Counted from the stretch's first letter, positions 34,231 to 43,026 are shown. The stretch: DNA of 64,000 bases from an uncultured Verrucomicrobiota bacterium (GCA_903907995.1 CAIVQH010000020.1:20875-84874); one strand, 5' to 3'. Notes: generated by a model from the sequence alone, not told the origin. Numbers and translations are program-made.

Positions 34231-35037
34231 ATGCCCACGATGCACGAGATTGATTACAAGATTTACGGCGACGACATGCAGTTTGTCGAAGTCGAGCTCG
34301 ATCCCCAGGAGGCTGTCGTCGCCGAGGCGGGCGGCATGATGTACATGGAGAGCGGCATCGCCATGGAGACGATCTTCGGCGACGGCTCGCAGCAGAACAG
34401 CGGCTTTCTCGGCACGCTGCTGGGCGCTGGCAAGCGCCTGCTCATCGGCGAATCGCTGTTCATGACCGTGTTCCAGAACCGGAGCATGGAAAAATCCAAG
34501 GTCGCGTTTGGCGCGCCGTATCCGGGCAAGATCATTCCCGTGCGCCTGAGCGAGATCGGCGGCGAACTGATCGCGCAAAAGGACGCGTTCCTGTGCGCGG
34601 CGAAGGGCGTGAGCGTGGGCATCGCCTTCAACAAGCGCATCGGCGCCGGCCTGTTCGGCGGCGAAGGCTTCATCATGGAACGGCTCACCGGCGACGGCTG
34701 GGCGTTCATCCACGCGGGCGGCACCATGCTGTGCCGGGATCTTGCGCCAGGCGAGGTGCTGCGGGTGGATACGGGCTGCATCATCGGCTTCACGCCGGGC
34801 GTGGATTTCGACATCCAGTTCGTCGGCGGCATCAAGACGGCGGTGTTCGGTGGCGAAGGCCTGTTCTTCGCCACCCTGCGCGGTCCCGGTCGGGTCTGGC
34901 TGCAATCGCTGCCGTTCAGCCGTATGGCCGACCGCATCGTGCAGGCGTCGCGCATCACCGGCAAAGGCGGGCGCGAAGAGGGTTCCATCCTCGGCGGGCT
35001 GGGGAACCTGCTTGATGGCGACAACCGCGGCCGATGA
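34231..35037 (+). CDS. AIM24 / TIGR00266 family protein
   Basis: A 268-residue soluble beta-rich protein of the AIM24 (TIGR00266) family: [83 protein letters not shown] and [28 protein letters not shown] blocks. The family forms pseudo-symmetric beta-structures; in mitochondria AIM24 affects inner-membrane organisation, while the bacterial role is unknown. It converges on the adenylate cyclase gene 12 nt downstream. Confidence 0.92.
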   Translation: MPTMHEIDYKIYGDDMQFVEVELDPQEAVVAEAGGMMYMESGIAMETIFGDGSQQNSGFLGTLLGAGKRLLIGESLFMTVFQNRSMEKSKVAFGAPYPGKIIPVRLSEIGGELIAQKDAFLCAAKGVSVGIAFNKRIGAGLFGGEGFIMERLTGDGWAFIHAGGTMLCRDLAPGEVLRVDTGCIIGFTPGVDFDIQFVGGIKTAVFGGEGLFFATLRGPGRVWLQSLPFSRMADRIVQASRITGKGGREEGSILGGLGNLLDGDNRGR

Positions 35038-35049
35038 AGCCGCCGCCGT

Positions 35050-37389
35050 TCAGGCCTGACGCCAGGGAACCTCGTAGTTCCGCACTTCCTGGCGGAAGCC
35101 TTTCACGGTTCGTGGCTCTTGCTCCACGCAGGATTTGGCGAGATCGGGCGTGTGCCTAGTCAGCTCCGCATAGGTTTCCTGACCAATGATGATGCGGCTG
35201 CGGCCGGAAACGCTTTCGAGCCGGGAGGCGAGGTTCACCTCGCGGCCAAAGACGGTGTAGTTGAGAATGTGGGCATCGCTGCCCATCAGGCCGACGGTCA
35301 TGGTGCCAGAGTTGATGCCGGTACCGAGCGCCAGCTGGGTCAGCAGGGGCAGCAAGGGCTGGCCGGCGGCGCTGCGGGCTTTGTTTTCCTCCTCACGCCG
35401 GGCGTTTTCCTCGCCCCGGACTCCGTTGAGCCGCTCGATGGCACGTTGCGCGTCGATGGCGGCCAGCACGCAGTTGACCGCGTGCTTGGGGTCGAGGGTC
35501 GGCGCACCCCAGAACGCCATGACGCAGTCGCCGATGTATTTGTCGAGGGTGCCACCGTGTGACTTGACGACATCGGCGATGGTGGCGAGGTAGAGATTCA
35601 CCGTCGCCAGCACCTCGCCCGCCTGCTGTTCGAAGTACACCTCGGCTTCGGCCTCCGAAAGCTGATGCGTCCGCACGTATTCCTCGGCGGCCACCTGATA
35701 GCGGTCGGTCATCTCGGTAAAACCGCGCACATCCGCGAAGAACACGGTGAGCTTGCGCCGCGCTCCGCCGAGACCAACTTTTTCGGCCTTGAGCAGTTCC
35801 TGCACGACGTCTGGGGAGACGATCTTGGAAAAAACGGAGCGAACCCGTTGCCGCTCCTTCTGCTCGAACAGCACGCGCCACGTGATCATGACCGCGTGGT
35901 TCAACAGCAATCCGGTAAGGAGCGGATGCACGATGGGCAACCACAGCCGGCCTTCCACGTACGCCAGCGAGGCGATCCCGCCATAACCCAAGGCGATGGC
36001 TGCCACGCTGATCCCGGCCAGGCTGGTCCGCAGCCGCCACGTGAGCAGGCCGCCCGCCAACGAAAGGACCAGCTGGATGGCCAGTTCCACTGGGAATGGC
36101 AGCCGGTGGACAAAACGGTCCTGCAGGATGCCGTTGGCCACGTTGATGTACGTCGTGACCAGGAAGTCCTGCGTTGCCAGCGGCGTGGGCCCCAAATCCG
36201 AGAGGTTGTTGCCCTTGGCGCTGGAACCGATGAGGACCAGCTTGTCCTTCCAGAAATGATTCGTGTGCGCCGCCTGAGGATTCGCCTGGCGTTCGACATC
36301 CTCCTCCAGCACGTGCTCCATCAGCTGCACGCGCTTCAGCTGGTTAAGCCCGTCCATGGAGACGCTCCAGTCCACCGGCAGCATACGACCGGCCTCGATC
36401 GGCAGCACCCGCCGGAGGCTCACGTCGTTCGTGCTGTGCAGCACAATCTGGTGCGGACTGATTTCGGCGTGATCCAGATCCAGGCCCAGTTCCACCGCCG
36501 CCATCACGATCCCCATGTGCCAGACCCGGCGATCCTCGTAGGCCGTCATCGTGTAGCTTTCCTTTCCTACATCCAGCTCCACATTGCCATCGGCATCAAT
36601 CGGCAGCAGGCGCGATTCGCCCTTGCGGGGATCCCGCACACGAATGGTGTTGTTGGTGCCGAACTCGACGATCTGTTTCAGCCGTGTCGTGACAAAGCCC
36701 ACGAGATCACTGCTGAGATAGCGGCAATCATTGAAGGCCCGGATGCGGCGGGCCGAACCATCCACATCCCGCGGTGAATCGACCTCACCCAGGCTGTAGG
36801 CGGCCCGGCGGAACGGGGTGGCCGGGGGTTGATCCGGCAGAGCTGCCAAAATGACCCGCCCATTTTCCTCCACTTGCCGGGCGAAAAAGGTGTCGGACCT
36901 TACCACGTTGGTCGTTCCTTCCAAGTGCATCACCGGATGATCCTGGCGCAAATCCCCCAGCAGCACGTCAAACGCGATCGCCTTGCTCCCTTGGGCGGTC
37001 AGTTCCCTTACAATCCGGCCATAGACTTTTCGGGGGAACAACAGGCCCATTTCTTCCCCCTTCAGTGGATAGCCGAGCGCCAGCCTTTCCACCGTGGAAT
37101 CCTGGGCAACAATCAGCCCTAGTTGCGGAGCCAGCGGCGGCGCCGTGCGGGCTGCCTGGCGAACCCGCCAGTCGAACAGGGTCAGTTCAAGGCTGTGAAA
37201 GAGGTCGTATTTGCTGGCCGACTCCAGGGTCTTGGCCCACAGCGTCTCCGCCCGACCACTGGTGCGTGAACGCAGGAACTCCCTTTCCAGCCAGGCCGAA
37301 GCGCCAAATATCAGCCCCCCGGCCAACGCCGCCGATAACGACACCCAGAGCGTCGCCCGGCGTTGGAACAGTTTGGCCAGCAGGTTCAC
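35050..37389 (-). CDS. CHASE2-domain class III adenylate/guanylate cyclase
   Basis: A 779-residue membrane receptor cyclase. One N-terminal helix (about 13-32), an extracytoplasmic CHASE2 sensor (about 60-425; contains KAIAFDVLLGD and FWKDKLVLIGSSAKG), then three helices (about 430-510: VELAIQLVLSLAGGLL), and a C-terminal cyclase domain (about 540-760). Metal-binding Asp residues are in VFFADVRGFTE and DKYIGDCVMAFWGAP; FGREVNLASRLES is the purine/transition-state block. It sits behind a FecR-type gene on the same strand, separated by an intrinsic terminator, a pairing I know from CHASE2-FecR loci. Confidence 0.94.
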   Translation of the reverse strand: MNLLAKLFQRRATLWVSLSAALAGGLIFGASAWLEREFLRSRTSGRAETLWAKTLESASKYDLFHSLELTLFDWRVRQAARTAPPLAPQLGLIVAQDSTVERLALGYPLKGEEMGLLFPRKVYGRIVRELTAQGSKAIAFDVLLGDLRQDHPVMHLEGTTNVVRSDTFFARQVEENGRVILAALPDQPPATPFRRAAYSLGEVDSPRDVDGSARRIRAFNDCRYLSSDLVGFVTTRLKQIVEFGTNNTIRVRDPRKGESRLLPIDADGNVELDVGKESYTMTAYEDRRVWHMGIVMAAVELGLDLDHAEISPHQIVLHSTNDVSLRRVLPIEAGRMLPVDWSVSMDGLNQLKRVQLMEHVLEEDVERQANPQAAHTNHFWKDKLVLIGSSAKGNNLSDLGPTPLATQDFLVTTYINVANGILQDRFVHRLPFPVELAIQLVLSLAGGLLTWRLRTSLAGISVAAIALGYGGIASLAYVEGRLWLPIVHPLLTGLLLNHAVMITWRVLFEQKERQRVRSVFSKIVSPDVVQELLKAEKVGLGGARRKLTVFFADVRGFTEMTDRYQVAAEEYVRTHQLSEAEAEVYFEQQAGEVLATVNLYLATIADVVKSHGGTLDKYIGDCVMAFWGAPTLDPKHAVNCVLAAIDAQRAIERLNGVRGEENARREEENKARSAAGQPLLPLLTQLALGTGINSGTMTVGLMGSDAHILNYTVFGREVNLASRLESVSGRSRIIIGQETYAELTRHTPDLAKSCVEQEPRTVKGFRQEVRNYEVPWRQA

Positions 37390-37395
37390 AGAAAC

Positions 37396-37430
37396 GAAAA
37401 AGCCCAGAGCAACGGTAGTCGCTCTGGGCT
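37396..37430 (-). terminator. Terminator between fecR-like and cyclase genes
   Basis: Read on the minus strand: 10-bp stem AGCCCAGAGC/GCTCTGGGCT (37401-37410 with 37421-37430), 10-nt loop, then a run of T. It lies in the 58-nt gap and would make cyclase expression lower than that of the FecR protein. Confidence 0.85.
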
Positions 37431-37447
37431 GAAATTATCGGCTGAAA

Positions 37448-38122
37448 TCAGCCCCGCTTCGGAGAAACGAAAACTTCGGGACCGGTCGGATGGTTGTCCA
37501 AGTCGAGATCATCACCCAAGTTGGTGAATTCAGGCTGCTCGAACTGGCCGGGAGTGAAGTCGGCCACTCCGCCGGCATCACCAACGGTGGGATCAAAGTA
37601 CTGGCCCTTGCAAACGTTGAAGTCCTTGTCCTTGTACTTGACGTCCACGCAGCCCTCGAACACCACAATCTGACCCTTGGGGGTCACCGAGAACTTCGTG
37701 CCGCGGATGGCTGCCGTTGCGGTCGGCGTGGTCACGACATAGGTGGACTGCGAAGACTTCTTCACCACGTCACCTTCCATGCCGCCCGACTTCAGGGTCA
37801 GCGCGGTATGGGAAACCTGTTCAGCCCCGCCGTCATCGTACGTCAGGTCGGTGATCGTCAGCGCGCTCGACTCCTTGAGGTTGACGTAAGGCCCGTTGAT
37901 GCCGAGGTAAAGGGATGCCTTGGAAGCGGCCTCCGTCTTGACGGTGGCACCGGGCGTTGCGATATCGCCCACCTTGGCGGCCGCAGCATCCAGCCAGACA
38001 GAACCTTCAACCTTCTTGAATTCCGCCTGACCGGTTTTTGCCGCTGCCATCAACGCGCCCGAAACGAGCGTGGATGCAGCCAACAGACTGACCGACCGAG
38101 TAAAGCTGCCAAACATGTTCAT
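37448..38122 (-). CDS. Exported FecR-domain protein
   Basis: A 224-residue exported protein. Signal peptide (1-27, ending GALMAAAK). Then a FecR-like domain: VEGSVWLDAAAAKVGDIATPGATVKTEAASKASLYL, LTLKSGGMEGDVVKKSSQSTYVVTTPTATAAIRGTKFSV and VVFEGCVDVKYKDKDFNV; the 'TPTATAAIRGT' segment is the hallmark. It has two cysteines (in FEGCVDV and FNVCKG) that might form a disulfide. The C-terminal 40 residues are acidic. Together with the CHASE2 cyclase it probably forms an envelope-to-cAMP/cGMP signalling pair. Start at 38122 chosen by the signal peptide. Confidence 0.88.
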   Translation of the reverse strand: MNMFGSFTRSVSLLAASTLVSGALMAAAKTGQAEFKKVEGSVWLDAAAAKVGDIATPGATVKTEAASKASLYLGINGPYVNLKESSALTITDLTYDDGGAEQVSHTALTLKSGGMEGDVVKKSSQSTYVVTTPTATAAIRGTKFSVTPKGQIVVFEGCVDVKYKDKDFNVCKGQYFDPTVGDAGGVADFTPGQFEQPEFTNLGDDLDLDNHPTGPEVFVSPKRG

Positions 38123-38288
38123 GGTAAAGCCTTTGAGATTTGATTTTTCGAACGCCGACAAATTAGATATTGGACCCGGAAAGTCAACGCCAATTTCCCC
38201 TTCATTTGGTTCCCGCCGGGCCGTGAGACTCAAGACCTTGCAAAATTTCGGAGTTGCCGCCGCAAATCTGCACGCTAGCCTCGCGGCC

Positions 38289-38402
38289 ATGGTGCTTGGC
38301 ACAACGAGTTCGTCAACTGGCTTCTTCCGTTCTTCGGAAGCCGGTCCGGTCATCTCGATTTGCCCCATTAGCCCGATTATTCGGCACCCACAGCATCGCT
38401 GA
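38289..38402 (+). CDS. Candidate isoleucine leader peptide of cimA
   Basis: A 37-codon frame ATG 38289 to TGA 38402. Its end reads ISICPISPII: five Ile codons in ten (38352-38381), followed by RHPQHR and the stop. CimA supplies 2-ketobutyrate for isoleucine, so an Ile-rich leader fits. The stop codon lies inside the segment (38393-38403) that can pair with the upstream half of the following terminator. The start codon is uncertain; only the Ile-rich end matters for the mechanism. Confidence 0.6.
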   Translation: MVLGTTSSSTGFFRSSEAGPVISICPISPIIRHPQHR

Positions 38403-38440
38403 ACGAGTTTCCCTTTTCCAAAAACCCCGTTCTGCGATGC
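38393..38440 (+). promoter_or_regulatory. Candidate antiterminator helix of the cimA attenuator
   Basis: GCATCGCTGAA (38393-38403) pairs with TTCTGCGATGC (38430-38440): seven perfect pairs, one T-T mismatch, three more pairs. This uses the inner strand of the terminator at 38420-38460, so both cannot form. A ribosome at the leader stop codon would cover 38393-38403 and favour termination; one stalled on the Ile codons would leave it free and allow read-through. Confidence 0.6.
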
Positions 38441-38460
38441 AGCGCGGGGTTTTTCTTTTT
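38420..38460 (+). terminator. Attenuator terminator upstream of cimA
   Basis: Outer stem AAACCCCG/CGGGGTTT (38422-38429 with 38445-38452), 2x2 internal loop, inner stem CTGC/GCAG (38432-38435 with 38439-38442), then T5 C T6. It lies 43 nt before the cimA start, with no complete ordinary gene before it on this strand. The flanking A-run makes it potentially bidirectional. Confidence 0.75.
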
Positions 38461-38494
38461 TCCAATCCACACCGCACTCCGACACCATCCACCC

Positions 38495-40060
38495 ATGAAG
38501 CCGAGCAAAGTTGAAATATACGACACCACCCTCCGCGACGGCGCCCAGGCCGAAGGCATCAACTTTTCCCTGGCCGACAAGCTCCGCATCGCCGAACGGC
38601 TCGACCAGTTTGGCGTGCATTACATCGAGGGCGGATGGCCGGGCTCGAACCCTAAGGATATGGAATTCTTCCAGCAGGCCGCCAAACGCCGGTGGAAACA
38701 TGCCCAGATCGCCAGTTTCGGCTTCACCCGCAAAAAAGGCGTGGCCGTGGAGGCCGACCCGCAGGTCCGCATGCTCCTCGACGCCAAGACGCCGGTCGTG
38801 ACCATCGTCGGCAAGACGTGGCTGCTGCACGTCACCGAGGTGCTGCGCGTCAAACCCGAGGAAAACCTGGGCATGATCGGCGACACCATCCGTTACCTGA
38901 AGGATCAGGGGAAGATCGTGGTCTATGATGCGGAGCACAGCTTTGACGGCTTCAAGGACGAGCCCGAATACGCGCTCGCCACCTGGCAGGCGGCCGAAAA
39001 GGCGGGGGCCGACGTCATCTGCCTCTGCGAAACGAACGGCGGCGCGCTGCCCAGCGAGGTCAGCCGCATCGTCACCTTCGCCAAGGGCAAACTGAACGCC
39101 CGGCTCGGCATCCACACCCATAATGACTGCGGTTTCGGCGTGGCCAATGGCATCGCGGCGCTGGAGGCCGGGGCCGACCACATCCAGGGAACGATCAATG
39201 GCTATGGCGAGCGCACCGGCAACTGCAACCTCACCAGCGTCATCCCCACGGTGCACTTCAAGATGGGCCGCCTCGGGGTGCCGGTGAAATCGCTGCCTAA
39301 GCTGAAGGAGCTTTCGGAGTTCGTGGACGAGATCGCCAACGTCCGGCACGACACCCGCCAGCCGTGGGTCGGCCAGACGGCCTTCGCCCACAAGGGCGGC
39401 ATCCACGTCCACGCCATCGAGCGCGTGGCCCGGAGCTACGAGCACATCGTGCCCGAGGCGGTTGGCAACCACCGCCGGGTGCTCGTCAGCGACATGTCGG
39501 GCCGGACGAACATCCTGCTCAAGGCCGCCGAGCTGGGCTTCAAGCTCACGCCCGAGGCGCCGGAAGCCCGCGCCATCACCACGCGGGTGAAGGATCTGGA
39601 ATCGGCCGGCTACGAATACGAGGCCGCTGAGGCCTCGCTCGCGCTGCTCATCCGCAGCGTGCTGGATCAGAACCCGGAACTGCTGTTCACGGTGGATTCC
39701 TATCACGTTTCCATGCGGGGCAATGGCGCCAGCTCCGTCTGCGAGGCCACGGTCAAGGTTCGCGTCGGCAAGCAGGTGCATCACACGGTCGCGGAAGGCG
39801 ACGGCCCGGTGAATGCGCTCGATGGAGCGTTGCGTACGGCCCTCGCCAAATCATTCCCCACCCTGAAGAAGATCACGCTGACCGACTACAAGGTCCGCAT
39901 TCTCGATGGGGTGGCCGGCACCGCCGCCAAGACCCGCGTGCTGATCCAGTCCACCGACGGCAAGCGCGAATGGGGCACCGTCGGCGTCAGCGAGAACATC
40001 ATCACCGCGTCACTGCAGGCGCTGGTGGACTCGATGGAGTACGCGCTGCTGGAGCACTGA
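38495..40060 (+). CDS. cimA: (R)-citramalate synthase
   Basis: Condenses pyruvate and acetyl-CoA to citramalate, first step of the threonine-independent isoleucine route. It has 521 residues. The N-terminal TIM barrel starts VEIYDTTLRDGAQAEG (catalytic and metal residues R-D), with HTHNDCGFGVANGIAAL giving the HxH metal site and YGERTGNCNL the following barrel strand. The C-terminal third (about 385-520: FTVDSYHVSMRGNG, VRVGKQVHHTVAEGDGPVNALD) is the LeuA-type allosteric dimer domain, where isoleucine normally binds. The TTLRDGAQAEG form distinguishes CimA (TIGR00977) from LeuA/HcsA. Upstream lies an Ile-leader attenuator. Confidence 0.95.
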   Translation: MKPSKVEIYDTTLRDGAQAEGINFSLADKLRIAERLDQFGVHYIEGGWPGSNPKDMEFFQQAAKRRWKHAQIASFGFTRKKGVAVEADPQVRMLLDAKTPVVTIVGKTWLLHVTEVLRVKPEENLGMIGDTIRYLKDQGKIVVYDAEHSFDGFKDEPEYALATWQAAEKAGADVICLCETNGGALPSEVSRIVTFAKGKLNARLGIHTHNDCGFGVANGIAALEAGADHIQGTINGYGERTGNCNLTSVIPTVHFKMGRLGVPVKSLPKLKELSEFVDEIANVRHDTRQPWVGQTAFAHKGGIHVHAIERVARSYEHIVPEAVGNHRRVLVSDMSGRTNILLKAAELGFKLTPEAPEARAITTRVKDLESAGYEYEAAEASLALLIRSVLDQNPELLFTVDSYHVSMRGNGASSVCEATVKVRVGKQVHHTVAEGDGPVNALDGALRTALAKSFPTLKKITLTDYKVRILDGVAGTAAKTRVLIQSTDGKREWGTVGVSENIITASLQALVDSMEYALLEH

Positions 40061-40071
40061 CCCGGCGGCGC

Positions 40072-40596
40072 TCAGTGGCGCAGCCGCCACAGGCTGAGAC
40101 TGGTAAAGACCGCCACGGCAAACCCGTAGGCGGCCATGCCCAGCCCTACGCCGAAAGGCACCAGTTCCCAGCGCGTGAACCACATCAGCGCCACGCCCAC
40201 GATGGAAAAAAGCGCGGCCTCGCCGAGAAAGCAGGCCCAGGCGAGCCCGCGCGGACTTTCCATGAGGCGATCCGACATCCATGCGCGGTATTTGTGCTCG
40301 CCCAGCGTCCGCATCAGCCAGGCGGATTGCAGGTTGCGCGCGGCCACGAGCAGGCTCGTGGTCGTGACCGCCACCGCCGGCAACGGCCAGCAGCCGATCG
40401 CCAGGCCGATCGCGAGGTTCAGCGGCACACCATACTTCCAGCCGAGCCGCCGGGCGATCGGATTGCCCTCCAGCACCAGGTTCGGCGTCGCGATCCGGGT
40501 GGAGAGCAGGTCGCAGCTCCGCCCCAGGATGACCAGCCCGGTCAGCAGCAGCCAGGGACGGCTGCCAAACGCCACGAAATCATCGAGCCGGACCAC
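40072..40596 (-). CDS. Multi-helix membrane protein at the end of the his cluster
   Basis: A 174-residue membrane protein starting at GTG (40596), 4 nt after the hisI stop. About four or five helices: WLLLTGLVILGRSCDLLSTR, VPLNLAIGLAIGCWPLPAVAV, GLAWACFLGEAALFSIVGVALMW, VPFGVGLGMAAYGFAVAVFT. The DLLSTR...LEGNPIARRLGWKYG region recalls DUF5658-type proteins. No function can be named; tight spacing implies co-expression with hisI. Confidence 0.7.
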   Translation of the reverse strand: MVRLDDFVAFGSRPWLLLTGLVILGRSCDLLSTRIATPNLVLEGNPIARRLGWKYGVPLNLAIGLAIGCWPLPAVAVTTTSLLVAARNLQSAWLMRTLGEHKYRAWMSDRLMESPRGLAWACFLGEAALFSIVGVALMWFTRWELVPFGVGLGMAAYGFAVAVFTSLSLWRLRH

Positions 40597-40600
40597 GGGA

Positions 40601-40990
40601 TCACTTTTTCCCGTAGATTTGCTCCGGAGTCTCGAGCTGAGCCTCGGTGACCTTGGACGTGGCGCCGTCGCCCTCGATACTGCGGAAGAAGCACGACTGG
40701 TAGCCTTCGTGGCAGGCGGCCCCGATCTGCTCAACCTGGATCAGCAGCGTGTCGCCGTCGCAATCGAAGGCGATGTCTTTCACGACCTGCACGTGGCCGC
40801 TGGATTCGCCCTTCATCCAGAACTTCTGCCGGGAGCGGCTCCAGAAGAAAGTCCGTTTCGTCTCCACGGTCTTCTCCAGGGAGGTCCGGTTCATCCAGGC
40901 CATCATGAGCACGCGGCCGGTCTTCTGTTCCTGGATGATGGCCGGGATCAGGCCATCGGCGTTGAATTTCAGCTGATCGTAGAACGACAT
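40601..40990 (-). CDS. hisI: Phosphoribosyl-AMP cyclohydrolase
   Basis: Third step of histidine synthesis: opens the purine ring of phosphoribosyl-AMP. A 129-residue single-domain His[38 protein letters not shown] covers the substrate region; metal ligands are in DCDGDTL (Asp, Cys, Asp) and the later cysteines of [13 protein letters not shown]. No HisE (pyrophosphohydrolase) domain is fused. Start at 40990 gives the usual short N-terminus. Operon order: hisF, DUF486 gene, hisI, membrane protein. Confidence 0.96.
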   Translation of the reverse strand: MSFYDQLKFNADGLIPAIIQEQKTGRVLMMAWMNRTSLEKTVETKRTFFWSRSRQKFWMKGESSGHVQVVKDIAFDCDGDTLLIQVEQIGAACHEGYQSCFFRSIEGDGATSKVTEAQLETPEQIYGKK

Positions 40991-41031
40991 GATTTGCGGA
41001 ATCTCGGTTTGGCGGGTTGCGGCGGCAAGAT

Positions 41032-41391
41032 TCACTTTCCCGGCAGGAAGGCAAACCCCACGGCAGCGAGGATGCAGGCAAAGGCGGCCACGTGGTTCCA
41101 CTGCGGCTTCGTCCCAAAGTAGAAGAACGCGAACCCGGTGAAAACGACGAGCGTGATGACCTCCTGGCTCAGCTTGAGCTGAAACAGCGAGAAACGGGCT
41201 GAACCGTAACGGTTCGCCGGCACCATCACCAGATACTCGAAAAACGCGATGCCCCAGCTCGCGGCAATGGCGATCCAGAGGGGCTGGTGCTCCTTGAATT
41301 TCAGGTGGCGGTACCACGCAAACGTCATGAAGACGTTGCTCACGAACAGCGCGACGAACGGAAACCAGACGGTTTGGGCAATTCGTTCCAT
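41032..41391 (-). CDS. DUF486 / DMT-superfamily small membrane protein
   Basis: A 119-residue protein with four transmembrane helices, start at 41391, 8 nt after his[76 protein letters not shown] and [17 protein letters not shown] match the DUF486 family, four-helix relatives of the DMT transporters. Function unknown; it sits inside the histidine operon between hisF and hisI. Confidence 0.9.
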   Translation of the reverse strand: MERIAQTVWFPFVALFVSNVFMTFAWYRHLKFKEHQPLWIAIAASWGIAFFEYLVMVPANRYGSARFSLFQLKLSQEVITLVVFTGFAFFYFGTKPQWNHVAAFACILAAVGFAFLPGK

Positions 41392-41399
41392 GGGAGAAA

Positions 41400-42176
41400 T
41401 CAGATGCGGCGGATCGGGAGCCCCTGCGCGGCCAGGTAGTCCTTCACCTGACGTACGGTGAAGGTGCCGAAGTGGAAGATGCTCGCGGCGAGCACGGCAT
41501 CCGCCCGGCCTTCCAGCAGCACTTCCGCCATGTGCTCCAGCGTGCCCGCACCGCCGCTGGCCACCACAGGGACACCCACGGACTCGCTGATGCGGCGGGT
41601 GATCACCAGGTCAAACCCCGCCTTGGTGCCGTCGGCATCGATCGAGTTCAGCACGATCTCGCCCGCGCCCAGCTCCACCGCCCGCTGTGCCCAGGCCACG
41701 GCCTCCAAGCCGGTCGGCTTGCGACCGCCCTGGGCAAACACCTCCCAGCGATCCGGGGCGACTTTCTTCGCGTCGATCGACACCACGATGCACTGGCTGC
41801 CGAACTTCTCCGCGCCGGCCCGGATCAGGTCGGGATTGGCCAGGGCGCTGGAGTTGATGCTCACCTTGTCCGCGCCCGCCTTGAGCATGGTGCTCATGTC
41901 CTCCACGGCCCGGATGCCGCCGCCGACTGTCAGCGGCATGAAACAGCGGTCCGCCGCGCGCTCGATGACCCCCACCATGCTGGCGCGGCCGTGGGCGCTG
42001 GCGGTGATGTCGAAAAACACCATCTCATCCGCGCCCTGTTCGTTGTAGCGCACCGCCAGCTCGACGGGATCGCCCACGTTTTTCAGTTCGCCCGCCTCGG
42101 CCCGGCCAAAGCTGACACCACGCGTGACCTTACCGTCATGCACATCCAGACAAGGAATGACCCGGCGCGCTAACAT
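41400..42176 (-). CDS. hisF: Imidazole glycerol phosphate synthase cyclase subunit
   Basis: TIM-barrel subunit that takes ammonia from HisH and makes imidazole glycerol phosphate plus AICAR. It has 258 residues. The N-terminus [20 protein letters not shown] contains D11, and D130 lies in VVSIDAKK: the two catalytic aspartates. Phosphate-binding loops are in TVGGGIR and [11 protein letters not shown]. Start at 42176 is the canonical HisF start. hisH is not in the window. First gene of a four-gene operon. Confidence 0.97.
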   Translation of the reverse strand: MLARRVIPCLDVHDGKVTRGVSFGRAEAGELKNVGDPVELAVRYNEQGADEMVFFDITASAHGRASMVGVIERAADRCFMPLTVGGGIRAVEDMSTMLKAGADKVSINSSALANPDLIRAGAEKFGSQCIVVSIDAKKVAPDRWEVFAQGGRKPTGLEAVAWAQRAVELGAGEIVLNSIDADGTKAGFDLVITRRISESVGVPVVASGGAGTLEHMAEVLLEGRADAVLAASIFHFGTFTVRQVKDYLAAQGLPIRRI

Positions 42177-42203
42177 GCGAAAAAATGGCTGACCGATGGG
42201 GAC

Positions 42204-42230
42204 AAAAAAGCCCGCCGATGGCGGCGGGCT
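42204..42230 (-). terminator. Terminator of the coiled-coil/winged-helix gene
   Basis: Minus-strand hairpin AGCCCGCCG/CGGCGGGCT around a 3-4 nt loop, followed by T6, 29 nt after the stop at 42259. It separates this gene from hisF. Confidence 0.85.
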
Positions 42231-42258
42231 CACAAACTTTCAGGATACGGTTAAGGGG

Positions 42259-42627
42259 TCAAGCCGGACCGAACTTGCCGTCGCTATTCTTGAACGCCTT
42301 GTCGCTGTAGAGCAGCGTGTTCAGCGAATTCATGGGGCTCTTGGCGGTGAACTTGTAGCCGATCTTCGCGATGGCATCGAGGATGTCGGGCTTGGAAAGA
42401 GTCTTGCCCTTGGTGACCGTGAGCACGGCTTCCTTGAGGGACAGCTCGTTCTTGGCGCGCTTCGCCCGGCCGGTGCTGGTGACCGCTTTCGGGGCCGCGG
42501 CAACCGAACCCTTGGGGGACAGGGACAGGACCCGGTCAATCTGGGCCAGTTCGGCTTCCAGCTCGCCCTTGCGCTTCAACAGACTGTCACGGAGGTTAAC
42601 AAAAGCTTTCAGTGGATCGTTCTTCAT
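42259..42627 (-). CDS. Coiled-coil protein with HARE-HTH-like C-terminus
   Basis: A 122-residue basic protein. Residues about 6-34 form a short coiled coil (FVNLRDSLLKRKGELEAELAQIDRVL), a basic Ala/Lys linker follows, and the C-terminal 60 residues (SLKEAVLTVTKGKTLSKPDILDAIAKIGY...SLNTLLYSD) resemble a winged-helix module of the HARE-HTH kind. It is probably nucleic-acid associated; the exact role is unknown. Start at 42627 is preferred because upstream codons are unlike a protein. Followed by its own terminator. Confidence 0.65.
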   Translation of the reverse strand: MKNDPLKAFVNLRDSLLKRKGELEAELAQIDRVLSLSPKGSVAAAPKAVTSTGRAKRAKNELSLKEAVLTVTKGKTLSKPDILDAIAKIGYKFTAKSPMNSLNTLLYSDKAFKNSDGKFGPA

Positions 42628-42866
42628 GCGCGCGAAATGTAGCGGAGAAAATATCAGTCGCAAGAGGACAAAAATAATGATGCCACCCTGAGCACGGTCC
42701 ACCCATACCGACCCGCCGGCAATAAGCAGCCGTTTAGGCAAGATATTTTATCTCAGAATGCCCGGTCATGGCACAACTGGAGCGGTTTCAGAAATGATGC
42801 AGCCATGAAAGGAAGCACTTACGGAAACCACTTTGCAAAATGGGAATTCGGCAAGGCGTAAGCTCC

Positions 42867-43026
42867 CTTCCCCTCACCCTGAACCGCTCCCTTGGGAAGA
42901 GGGAAAAGCCGGGCTGCAGCTGGGTTCGTCGCCAGATCCCTCCGGCCAGTCCGGCGCCGGTTTTCACACGCAGTCGGACGACGATTCTCCCTCTCCCTGA
43001 GGGAGAGGGCCGGGGTGAGGGGGAAG
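42867..43026. repeat. 160-bp palindromic repeat (CCCTCTCCC type)
   Basis: CTTCCCCTCACCCTG...GGGAAGAGGG (42867-42903) mirrors 42989-43026, whose own hairpin is CCCTCTCCC/GGGAGAGGG. It is the widely spread CCCTCTCCCTGAGGGAGAGGG repeat with its CCTCACCC end. It lies in a 657-bp gene-free interval (42628-43284); nothing else in that interval is convincing, including the plus-strand open frames across it. Confidence 0.7.

Noticed and set aside
38123..39784. Extension of the FecR-like frame through the region of cimA (minus strand)
   Set aside because: Antisense to cimA. The signal peptide of the FecR protein fixes the start at 38122.
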